From assembly GCF_003850045.1 (NCBI RefSeq), contig NZ_RQJX01000004.1, positions 1 through 64,000 of the forward strand: a stretch of 64,000 bases of DNA, written 5' to 3'. Both the position numbers and the translations under genes were made by a program. Of the stretch, positions 54,726 to 62,109 are shown one piece after another. This stretch comes from Aeromicrobium camelliae. Its GTDB lineage: Bacteria > Actinomycetota > Actinomycetes > Propionibacteriales > Nocardioidaceae. The first letter of the stretch is position 1. The number at the start of each line of letters is the position of its first letter. The notes below the pieces were generated by a model. That model ran no database searches and was not told where the DNA came from. It worked only from the letters and a program-made list of their open reading frames with translations.

Positions 54726-56228
54726 TCAGCCACCGGCACCCGAGCTCGCCAGCTCGGGGATCCAGGTGCTGATCTCGGGGAAGAAGATCAGGATCAACGT
54801 GACGACGATCGCCATCGGCAGGAACCACGCGGTGGCCACGAAGACGTCGCCGAGGCTGATGTGGTGTCCCTGGTTGACCTCGGGCTCACGGGTGATCGAG
54901 TGGATGATGAACGCCAGGATCCCCACCGGCGGCGTCACGACCGCGATCTCGGCCATGAACACCGCGAACACGCCGTACCACAGCAGGGAGATGTCGAGCG
55001 AGTGGAGCGTCGGGATGAGGATCGGGATCGTCAGCACCATCATCGCGAGCGGCTCCATGAAGGTGCCCAGCACGATGTAGACGACCATCATCAGCAGCAG
55101 GAAGGTCACCCGGCTGAGGTTCAGCGCCGTGACGAGCTCGGCGAATCCCTCGCTGATCCCGGTCAGCGTGAACATCCGCGACAGCGCGGCCACGCCGACC
55201 AGCATGAAGAAGATCGCGCCGACGCTGGCGACCGCACCGGTGGCGGACTCTGCCACCGCCCGGAACGCCCCGGTCTTGCGCCGCCAGATGACGGTGATGA
55301 TCAGCGACAGCAGTGCGGCGACGGCACCGGCCTCGGTGGCGGTGAACGCGCCCGAGAACATGCCGACGACGATCACGGCCATGAGCAGCGGCACGGGCCA
55401 GATGCCCACGATCGTGCGCAGCCGCCCCTTGCCGCCGGCCGACGGTGTCGGCGCCGTCTCCGGCGCGTTCTTGGCCCACCGCGTTGCGAAGACCACGATC
55501 ATCAGCGAGAACATGATCGCGACGAGGATGCCGGGGCCGATGCCCGCGAGCAGCTGCGGTCCGACCGGCACCTCGGCGATGCCGGCGTAGATCACCAGCA
55601 TGATGCTCGGCGGGATCAGCTGACCGGGGAGCCCCGCCACGATGACCGCGCCGAGTGCGAGCCGCTTGTCGTAGCCGGCCTTGAGCATCTCCGGCACGCC
55701 GATCCGGGCCAGGGCGTACGTCGTCCCGACCGACGAACCGCTCACCGAGGCCAGGCCCGCACCGGCGACGTTCGTGCCGATGGCGAGGCCACCGGGGAGC
55801 CAGCCCAGGAACTGACGCGCCGCATCGTAGATGCTCTCGGTCAGCCCGGCACGCCAGAGCAGCAGCCCCATGAGGATGAACATGGGCACGACGCTCAGCG
55901 ACCAGCTGGCCACCTCGCCGTAGGGCAACGACGTCATCGTGCTGGCCACCAGCGCCGATCCCCGCATGGCGTACATGCCCAGCAGCGCCGGGATCAGCAG
56001 CGCCATCGCCACCGGAACCCGCAGGAAGATCAGGCAGAGCATCATGATGATGCCCATGCCGCCGATGGCTTCGGGGACCAGGGGAAGGAACATGCCGACG
56101 GTGCTGCCGACCAGGAAGACCATGGTCACCCAGAACACGGGCCACGACGCGCGCCGAGCGACGATCGGCGGCGCTGCGGGGGTCTGCCCCGTGGGCCCGC
56201 CCTGCGGCGTCTCCACCTCGATGGTCAT
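54726..56228 (-). CDS. dctM: TRAP transporter large permease (DctM)
   Basis: A 500-residue TRAP large subunit with about twelve hydrophobic segments. It contains GNxxAGAGLASVSGSSVGTTYAL-like sequence (VAGAGLASVSGSSVGTTYA), LPGQLIPPSIMLVIYAGIAEVPVGP, and AEIAVVTPPVGILAF, all typical of DctM. It starts by ATGA overlap with dctQ. Together with DctQ and DctP it imports an organic acid driven by a sodium gradient. Confidence 0.94.
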   Translation of the reverse strand: MTIEVETPQGGPTGQTPAAPPIVARRASWPVFWVTMVFLVGSTVGMFLPLVPEAIGGMGIIMMLCLIFLRVPVAMALLIPALLGMYAMRGSALVASTMTSLPYGEVASWSLSVVPMFILMGLLLWRAGLTESIYDAARQFLGWLPGGLAIGTNVAGAGLASVSGSSVGTTYALARIGVPEMLKAGYDKRLALGAVIVAGLPGQLIPPSIMLVIYAGIAEVPVGPQLLAGIGPGILVAIMFSLMIVVFATRWAKNAPETAPTPSAGGKGRLRTIVGIWPVPLLMAVIVVGMFSGAFTATEAGAVAALLSLIITVIWRRKTGAFRAVAESATGAVASVGAIFFMLVGVAALSRMFTLTGISEGFAELVTALNLSRVTFLLLMMVVYIVLGTFMEPLAMMVLTIPILIPTLHSLDISLLWYGVFAVFMAEIAVVTPPVGILAFIIHSITREPEVNQGHHISLGDVFVATAWFLPMAIVVTLILIFFPEISTWIPELASSGAGG

Positions 56229-56752
56229 GAGCCGTTCCTCTCCGTCTGGGACTCCTCATCGGTGCGACGCCAGGCACGCACCGCGGCGAACGCGAACTGG
56301 CAGGTCAGCGACCCGAACGCCAGGGGCGCGAGGAAGTAGGTGGGCCACGCCGGCAGGTCGCTGACTCCGGCCGTCCGCCGGATCGTGAAGGCGTGGGTGG
56401 CCTCGTGCCAGCCGTACCAGGCGAACCCGGCGCTGATCGCGGCGATCACCACGAACGTCACGATCTTGACCCAGCGCTGCGCCAGCGCGGGCAGCACGCC
56501 GTAGATCAGGTCGGCACTCACGTGCTGACCGCGTCGCTGGGCCGCGATGAAGCCCAGGAAGGCGATGATGGGCACGTACCAGTACTGGGTGATCTCCAGG
56601 GTGTTCCGCAACGGAGCACCCCAGAAGGTCCGCAGCGCGGCGTTCAGCGAGATGTGGACCATCATCGCGAACGTGATGATCACCGCCGGCACCTCGATCA
56701 GCAGATCGATGCTCAGGCGGCGACGCACGGGGGGATCGACGGCTACGCTCAT
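56225..56752 (-). CDS. dctQ: TRAP transporter small permease (DctQ)
   Basis: A 175-residue four-helix small subunit. Hydrophobic segments lie near residues 20-40, 56-76, 97-117 and 137-160, with WGAPLRNTLEITQYWYVPIIAFLG as the family-like stretch around helix 2. The ATG at 56752 follows AGAGGAGAAGAGAGC; a longer start at 56806 has no ribosome site. It is coupled to dctM. Confidence 0.9.
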   Translation of the reverse strand: MSVAVDPPVRRRLSIDLLIEVPAVIITFAMMVHISLNAALRTFWGAPLRNTLEITQYWYVPIIAFLGFIAAQRRGQHVSADLIYGVLPALAQRWVKIVTFVVIAAISAGFAWYGWHEATHAFTIRRTAGVSDLPAWPTYFLAPLAFGSLTCQFAFAAVRAWRRTDEESQTERNGS

Positions 56753-56817
56753 GCTCTCTTCTCCTCTCACGACCGGGCGGGTGGCCATCGCGGACGCGAT
56801 GGCCACCCAGCCTCGAG

Positions 56818-58107
56818 TCAGGACGGACGGTGCTCCGCGAACGTGTCGTCGAGCAGCTTCTGCAGGAACGGCTCGATGTCGATCGCGTCCTCGGTGTACC
56901 AGGTGTCGAAGTCGTTGTACCCGACCTCGTCGGCGTAGCCGAGGTCGCCGCCGACGATCTCCAGCCAGCGCTCCGCCGCCTCCAGCATCGAGTCGACGAA
57001 GGCGTCACCGTCACCGACGGCCCGCACGTCGCGCAGATCGTCCAGCAGCTCCTCGTTCACGGCCTGCAGCGCGGCGCGCGCGTCGTCACTGAAGGCCTGG
57101 ATCGACCCGCCGGACTCCTTGGCCACGGCCGCGGCCTCGACGCTGTTCGGCCAGATCTTGCTCACGATGTTGCCGCCGATGAAGACGTCGAGCTTGTCCC
57201 AGAAGAGCTGCTGGGCCACGAGCGGCAGCTCTTCCCACTTCGCCTTGCTGAAGGCCATGCCGCCCGGAGCCAGCGCGAATCCGGCGGCGGGGTCGATGAC
57301 GACGTGGGGCGCCTGCGGCAGGTAGCCGCCGAGCACCGCGACCGTGGGGCTCGAGACGGTGCAGCCGACGACGCCGCGCTCCAGGCTCTCGTAGAGCTCG
57401 GTGTACGCGACGGACGCGGGTGATCCGCCGAGCGCCTCGATCTGCTTGCTCTGCGCCGTGCCACCGGAGCCGACGGCCGTGCCGGAGATCGAGGAGAGAT
57501 CATTGCGCTCCTGGCTGCAGAACAGGCCGTTGGAACCGGAGTTGTACACCGGCACGAGCGGCACGAGGCCGTGCGCGTCCCATTCCTCCATGATCTCGGG
57601 GGTGTTGAACGCGACGTCGTTGGGCCAGGCGTTCGACTGCAGCGCGCCGACCACGGGGCTCTGGTCGGAGATGAAGCCGCCTTCGATCAGCGCGGCCGTG
57701 GCGGGGTACTCGGAAGGCTCGTAGATCGGGAGCACCTGTCCCAGGTCCAGCCGTCCGTCGTTGAGCGCGTCGTCGATCTCGGCGGGCTGCGCCACGGCGT
57801 TCGCATAGGCGATGTCGAAGGTGATCTTGCCGCCGGACCATTCCTCGACGGCGGCCAGGTAGTCCTCGACGTTCTTGCCCGTCGTCGAGCCCTTCGGGGC
57901 GGGTGTCTGCGTGCGGATCTCGATGGGATCGAGATCCTCGAACGCGGCGATGTAGTCCTCCTTGGTGGCGCCGGGCTCGAGGCCCTCGCCGCCGGCCGAG
58001 TTGCCGCTGCCCCCCTGCTCAGCGCAGGCGCTGAGAGTTACCAGTCCGACCACGGCCAAGGTCGCCAGCAGGCGTCCCGCCTTCGAGTTGCTTCGCGTTG
58101 CCATCAT
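56818..58107 (-). CDS. dctP: TRAP transporter substrate-binding protein (DctP), main copy
   Basis: A DctP-like binding lipoprotein of 429 residues. The signal peptide ends LVTLSAC (lipid Cys), then AEQGGSG. The mature part has EEWSGGKITFDIAYANAVAQPAEIDDAL, NDGRLDLGQVLP, SLERGVVGCTV and PGGMAFSKAKW. Start is ATG 58107 or 58104, after GGAGACAGG. It is the first gene of the long transcription unit. It is paralogous to the binding protein at 43430-44698. Confidence 0.92.
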   Translation of the reverse strand: MMATRSNSKAGRLLATLAVVGLVTLSACAEQGGSGNSAGGEGLEPGATKEDYIAAFEDLDPIEIRTQTPAPKGSTTGKNVEDYLAAVEEWSGGKITFDIAYANAVAQPAEIDDALNDGRLDLGQVLPIYEPSEYPATAALIEGGFISDQSPVVGALQSNAWPNDVAFNTPEIMEEWDAHGLVPLVPVYNSGSNGLFCSQERNDLSSISGTAVGSGGTAQSKQIEALGGSPASVAYTELYESLERGVVGCTVSSPTVAVLGGYLPQAPHVVIDPAAGFALAPGGMAFSKAKWEELPLVAQQLFWDKLDVFIGGNIVSKIWPNSVEAAAVAKESGGSIQAFSDDARAALQAVNEELLDDLRDVRAVGDGDAFVDSMLEAAERWLEIVGGDLGYADEVGYNDFDTWYTEDAIDIEPFLQKLLDDTFAEHRPS

Positions 58108-58185
58108 CCTGTCTCCGTCTGTAGGTGGTGTCGTGGGGATCGACACCGTGACCTCATCTCGTGACCTCGATCACAAGATGTGAAT

Positions 58186-58214
58186 ATCATTCGCCTAGAT
58201 TTGGGTGACGTCAA
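58186..58214 (-). promoter_or_regulatory. promoter of the TRAP/P450/retro-aldolase operon with CTAG element
   Basis: On the minus strand: -35 TTGACG, 17-base spacer, -10 AATGAT. The spacer holds TCACCCAAATCTAGG, nearly matching the element in the 33241-33269 promoter. It is about 80 bases upstream of dctP and is the only evident promoter for the run of genes down to 43430. Confidence 0.6.
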
Positions 58215-58232
58215 GCTCTCTGGAGATCAATC

Positions 58233-60347
58233 TCACGATTTCTCCTCCCGGAGCACGACGAGCGCGTCCAGCGCCTCCACGTTCGCCCCGTCGACCCGCA
58301 GCGGATTGACCTCCAACGCCTCGAGCCGCGGGCCCAGGGCGGCGGCGGTCGTCGCGATCGCCGCGACGACCGAGACGACCGCGTCGAGGTCGGCAGCAGG
58401 ACGCCCGCGCACCCCACCGAGGAGCCGCGCACCTCTCAGCTGCGACAGCAACCGCCGCACCCCGGTCTCGTCGACCGGCAGGGGGGCGATCGCCACGTCG
58501 TCGAGCATCTCCACGAGCACGCCGCCGAGACCGACGGCCAGCAGCAGCCCCCAGTCCGGATCACGCGTGACGCCGACCAGAAGCTCCGTGGCCGGATCGC
58601 GCTGCGGGCCGACCAGCACACCGTCGATGCGGGCCTGGGGCACCGCGGCGGCGACGTCGTGCATCATCTGGCCCGCGACCTCGCCCACGTCGTGAGGCGC
58701 GACGTGGAGCCGGACGCCTCCCACGTCGGTCTTGTGAGCGATGTCCGGTGAGACGATCTTGACCACGAGCGGGCCCGATCCGAACTGCGCGGCTGCGGCC
58801 ACGGCTTCGTCCGCCGTGGACGCGAACGCCGCCGGGACCACGGGGACGCCGTGCCGTTGCAGGAGTGCGCGCGCATCGGCCTCGCTCAGCGCGGCGCCGC
58901 CGGCCCTCTCCTGCGTATCCGGCGGCGGCCAGACCGGCTCCCGCACCGCCGCGTCGAGCCGCTGACTCCAGTCGCGGATCCGTGCGACCGCGTCCACGGC
59001 GGCCCTCAGGCCGGCCACCTGATGGGGCACGCCCGCCTGGGCGAGGATGTCGCGGGCCTGCGGCCCGAAGGGCTGCCCGACCTGTGTCACGTACAGCCCC
59101 GGGACGGGGGCCTCGGCCAGCGCCCGCCCGATCTGGTCGACATAGGGCTGTCCGTAGAACGGCCTGCCGTCTTCGCGCCAGGGCAGGCTGTTGACCGCCA
59201 GCACGACGCCCACGGCAGGATCGGCGGCCACCGCCTCGATCGCCGCGCCCCACAGCGGAGGGTCGGTGATGGCGGCCCCTGTGATGTCGAGGGGGTTGTG
59301 GGCGTGCCCGAAGTCGGGCAGCCGGGCCCGCAGTCGCTCCTGGGTCTGCGGCGTGAACTCGGGGATCTCCACCGCCGCGCTCTCGGCGAGATCGGCGATG
59401 ATGTCGCAGGCGCCGCCGGAGATCGACACGACGCCCAGGCCGCCCTCGATCGGCCCCGCATAGGCGCCGAGGCCGGCGGTGACGAGCATGTCCTCGATGG
59501 TGTCGACGCGCACGACCCCGAGCGCGGAGAAGACCGCGTCCACCACCCGATCGTCCCCGACGAGCGCGCCCGTGTGAGACGCGGCGGCGCGCGCGGCGAG
59601 CTCACTGCGGCCGGCCTTGAGCACGACGATGGGCTTGCCCGCCGCGGCGGCACGGCGAGCGGCGGCCGCGAAGAGCTGGGGCTCCTTCACCGCCTCCATG
59701 AAGATCGCGATGGCACCCACGCGGTCGTCGTCCACCAGGAAGTCGACGAGGTGGGCGATGGTGACCATGGCCTCGTTGCCGACGGTCAGGACGTGTGAGA
59801 GCTCCACCCCCGCAAGTTCGGCGAAGTCCTTCATGGCCCCGCAGCTGGCCCCGCTCTGCGAGATCAGGGCGACGCGCCCCGGCCGCTGCGGAGGGTCGGA
59901 CAGCGCCATCGCCGGGATGCCGTCGAGAACGTTGACGACACCCAGGACGTTGGGGCCGAGCATCGTGATGCCGAGGCTCTCGGCGAGCGCGACGAGCTCG
60001 GCCTGCCGCTGCCGCCCCTCCTCGCCGGCCTCCGCGTAGCCGCTGCTCAGCACGATCGCCGCACTCGCCCCGGCCTCGGTGGCGTCCCGCAAGGCGTCCG
60101 GGGCGAGGCGCGCCGGCACCATCACGAAGGCGAGGTCGACACCGCCCGCGATGTCGCGGCACCGGGCCACGGTGGCTTGACCGTGCACCTCCGGCGACCG
60201 AGGGTTGACGAGGTGCACGTCGTCACCGCGACCGGCCCCCCGCAGGTTCGCGACGACGAGCGAGGAGAAGGTCGACTTGTCACTCGCGCCGATGAGGGCG
60301 AACGACTGCGGACTGAGCAGGGCCTGGAGGCCCTTGCGGGTGACCAC
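58233..60347 (-). CDS. NDP-forming acyl-CoA synthetase (fused alpha-beta)
   Basis: A 704-residue acetate-CoA ligase (ADP-forming) family protein. The CoA-binding part (FALIGASDKSTF) is followed by the ligase-CoA domain with the phospho-His H258 in ASHTGALVGDD, and then an ATP-grasp domain (ALSEADARALLQRHGVPVVP, VKIVSPDIAHKTDVGGV). GTG 60347 is preferred, with AAAGGA nine bases upstream; GTG 60365 also is in frame. It can run either way, making acyl-CoA or recovering ATP from it. It diverges from the ferredoxin reductase gene. Confidence 0.9.
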   Translation of the reverse strand: MVTRKGLQALLSPQSFALIGASDKSTFSSLVVANLRGAGRGDDVHLVNPRSPEVHGQATVARCRDIAGGVDLAFVMVPARLAPDALRDATEAGASAAIVLSSGYAEAGEEGRQRQAELVALAESLGITMLGPNVLGVVNVLDGIPAMALSDPPQRPGRVALISQSGASCGAMKDFAELAGVELSHVLTVGNEAMVTIAHLVDFLVDDDRVGAIAIFMEAVKEPQLFAAAARRAAAAGKPIVVLKAGRSELAARAAASHTGALVGDDRVVDAVFSALGVVRVDTIEDMLVTAGLGAYAGPIEGGLGVVSISGGACDIIADLAESAAVEIPEFTPQTQERLRARLPDFGHAHNPLDITGAAITDPPLWGAAIEAVAADPAVGVVLAVNSLPWREDGRPFYGQPYVDQIGRALAEAPVPGLYVTQVGQPFGPQARDILAQAGVPHQVAGLRAAVDAVARIRDWSQRLDAAVREPVWPPPDTQERAGGAALSEADARALLQRHGVPVVPAAFASTADEAVAAAAQFGSGPLVVKIVSPDIAHKTDVGGVRLHVAPHDVGEVAGQMMHDVAAAVPQARIDGVLVGPQRDPATELLVGVTRDPDWGLLLAVGLGGVLVEMLDDVAIAPLPVDETGVRRLLSQLRGARLLGGVRGRPAADLDAVVSVVAAIATTAAALGPRLEALEVNPLRVDGANVEALDALVVLREEKS

Positions 60348-60436
60348 GACGGCAGGTCCTTTCACCGGCGGGAATATTGCTTATAATCAAATGTATCATC
60401 TATGGTGATGTGGGACACACCAGGTCAGGAGGACGC

Positions 60437-61660
60437 GTGACGGTCGGAACGCTCATCGTCGGCGGAGGGATCGCCGCAGTGCGCTGCGCCGAGCGGCTGA
60501 GACGCGCCGGGGACACCGATCCAGTCACCATCGTCGCCGCGGAGGACGGCCTACCTTACGACCGGCCCCCGCTGTCCAAGCAGGCCCTGCTCGACTCCGC
60601 CGTCGACCGCCCCGTGCTCAAGAGCTCAGAAGCCCTCGACGCTCTCGGCGTGCGCCTGCTGCAAGCACGACACGCCCTCCGCCTGCATCGCGCTGAGCGA
60701 CGCGTCGACCTCGACTCCGGCGAGTCCCTGTCCTACGACGACCTGGTGATCGCCACCGGTTCGGTTCCACGGCGGCTCCCGCTCCTCGATGATGCCGCAC
60801 CGCATTACCTGCGTACGTGGGACGACGCGCTGCGGCTCCGGAACGCCCTGCGGCCGGCGAGCGGGCATGTGCTCGTCGTCGGGGCCGGCGTCCTCGGGCT
60901 CGAGATCGCAGCCACGAGCCGCGCTCTCGGCCATGAAGTCACCGTCGTCGACGCCGCACCCCGCGTACTTCCCCGGCTGGGCGGACCGGGCCTGAGCGAG
61001 ATCGTCATGGCCCTGCACGAGCAGCACGGCGTCCGCTTCGCCCTCGGCGTCACGGTCGGCTCGGTCATCCCCGCGGGGGACGGGGCGGCCACCCTGGCAT
61101 TGAGCGACGGCACCCGCGTGGACGCCGACGTCGTCGTCGTGGCCATCGGCGCGGTCCCCGCGACCGGCTGGCTCCACGGCTCGGAGCTGGCCGGGCATGA
61201 CGGCGTCGAGACCGACGCGGCCTGTCGTACCCGGGACGACCGCATCTTTGCGATCGGCGACGTCGCGCGAGTGGAACGGTCCCCGGGAGTCCACGAGCGA
61301 CTCGAGCACTGGACGAGCGCCGGGGACACCGCAGCCGTCGCAGCCCGCAACATCCTCGCGCGGCGCCGCGATGAACCTCCCGTCCAGTTGGAGGAGCTCC
61401 CCTACGTATGGAGCGACCAATTCGACGGCAAACTACAGATCCTCGGCACCATCGGACCCGACGACGACCTGCTGCCAGCGGTCGACGACACAGAGTCGGG
61501 ACGATGGCTGCGCCTGGCGAGTCGCGAAGGGAACCTTGTCGGCGTCGTCGGCTGGAACATGCCTGCCGCCGTCAACCGCTGTCGCACCGCCATCGCCGCT
61601 CGCGCGGCGGTCACCGACGTGGTCACCGCCGCCCCCTGGGAAAGGATGGGCCGCCCGTGA
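60437..61660 (+). CDS. ferredoxin reductase-type FAD oxidoreductase (P450 partner)
   Basis: A 407-residue NAD(P)H-dependent flavoprotein like the reductases of P450 and dioxygenase systems. FAD motif VGGGIAAVRCAERL, YDRPPLSKQ, DLVIATGS, NAD motif VVGAGVLGLEIAATSRALG, and FAIGDVARV. GTG at 60437 has AGGAGG four bases upstream; upstream in-frame starts are unsupported. It is followed by an overlapping SnoaL-like gene. It is the natural electron donor for the ferredoxin at 53284-53499. Confidence 0.92.
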   Translation: MTVGTLIVGGGIAAVRCAERLRRAGDTDPVTIVAAEDGLPYDRPPLSKQALLDSAVDRPVLKSSEALDALGVRLLQARHALRLHRAERRVDLDSGESLSYDDLVIATGSVPRRLPLLDDAAPHYLRTWDDALRLRNALRPASGHVLVVGAGVLGLEIAATSRALGHEVTVVDAAPRVLPRLGGPGLSEIVMALHEQHGVRFALGVTVGSVIPAGDGAATLALSDGTRVDADVVVVAIGAVPATGWLHGSELAGHDGVETDAACRTRDDRIFAIGDVARVERSPGVHERLEHWTSAGDTAAVAARNILARRRDEPPVQLEELPYVWSDQFDGKLQILGTIGPDDDLLPAVDDTESGRWLRLASREGNLVGVVGWNMPAAVNRCRTAIAARAAVTDVVTAAPWERMGRP

Positions 61661-62097
61661 ACGAGGAGCTCCGACGTCGCGTCGAGCGGCTGGAACGCCG
61701 CGAACTCGCGCGCGACACAGCTGCGCATTATGCCGACGCAGTGGATTCCGGTGACCCCGCGCAGATCGCCGCAGTCTTCCATCCGGAGGGAACTCTCACC
61801 ATTCCGAGCGAGACTTTCCGGGGCCGCGATGCCATCGCCGCGTTCTACGCTCGCAGGGCCCGCGGGGCCGACCGACGGCACTTCGTCACCAACATCACCG
61901 TCGACGACACCGTCATCGACACACGGTTCGCTGTCACGGCGTACTTCCTGTTCACCAGCCGCGAGCCCGGCCGCTCCGCGCTGGGCTGGGGAGTCTACGA
62001 CGATCTCGTCGAGGTCGCCGGAGGCATCCCTCTGCTGCTCTCCAAACGCATCACTCCGGCGCTGTTCACCGACCTCGACGACGGGTGGCCCGCCTGA
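61657..62097 (+). CDS. SnoaL/NTF2-like fold protein
   Basis: A 146-residue cone-fold protein of the nuclear transport factor 2 / SnoaL superfamily, a group with ketosteroid isomerases, dehydratases and ring-hydroxylating small subunits. It begins with a charged helix (ELRRRVERLERRELARDTAAHYADAVDSGD) and has FHPEGTLTIPSETFRGRDAIAAFY. GTG 61657 overlaps the reductase stop by 4 bp. The catalytic role is unclear. It may isomerise or dehydrate a ring intermediate. Confidence 0.8.
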   Translation: MNEELRRRVERLERRELARDTAAHYADAVDSGDPAQIAAVFHPEGTLTIPSETFRGRDAIAAFYARRARGADRRHFVTNITVDDTVIDTRFAVTAYFLFTSREPGRSALGWGVYDDLVEVAGGIPLLLSKRITPALFTDLDDGWPA

Positions 62098-62109
62098 CCG
62101 AAACGCTCG

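Noticed and set aside
54714-56339. 541-codon, His/Asp/Arg-rich frame on the plus strand
   Set aside because: Antisense of the hydrophobic DctM gene, which explains the strange composition.
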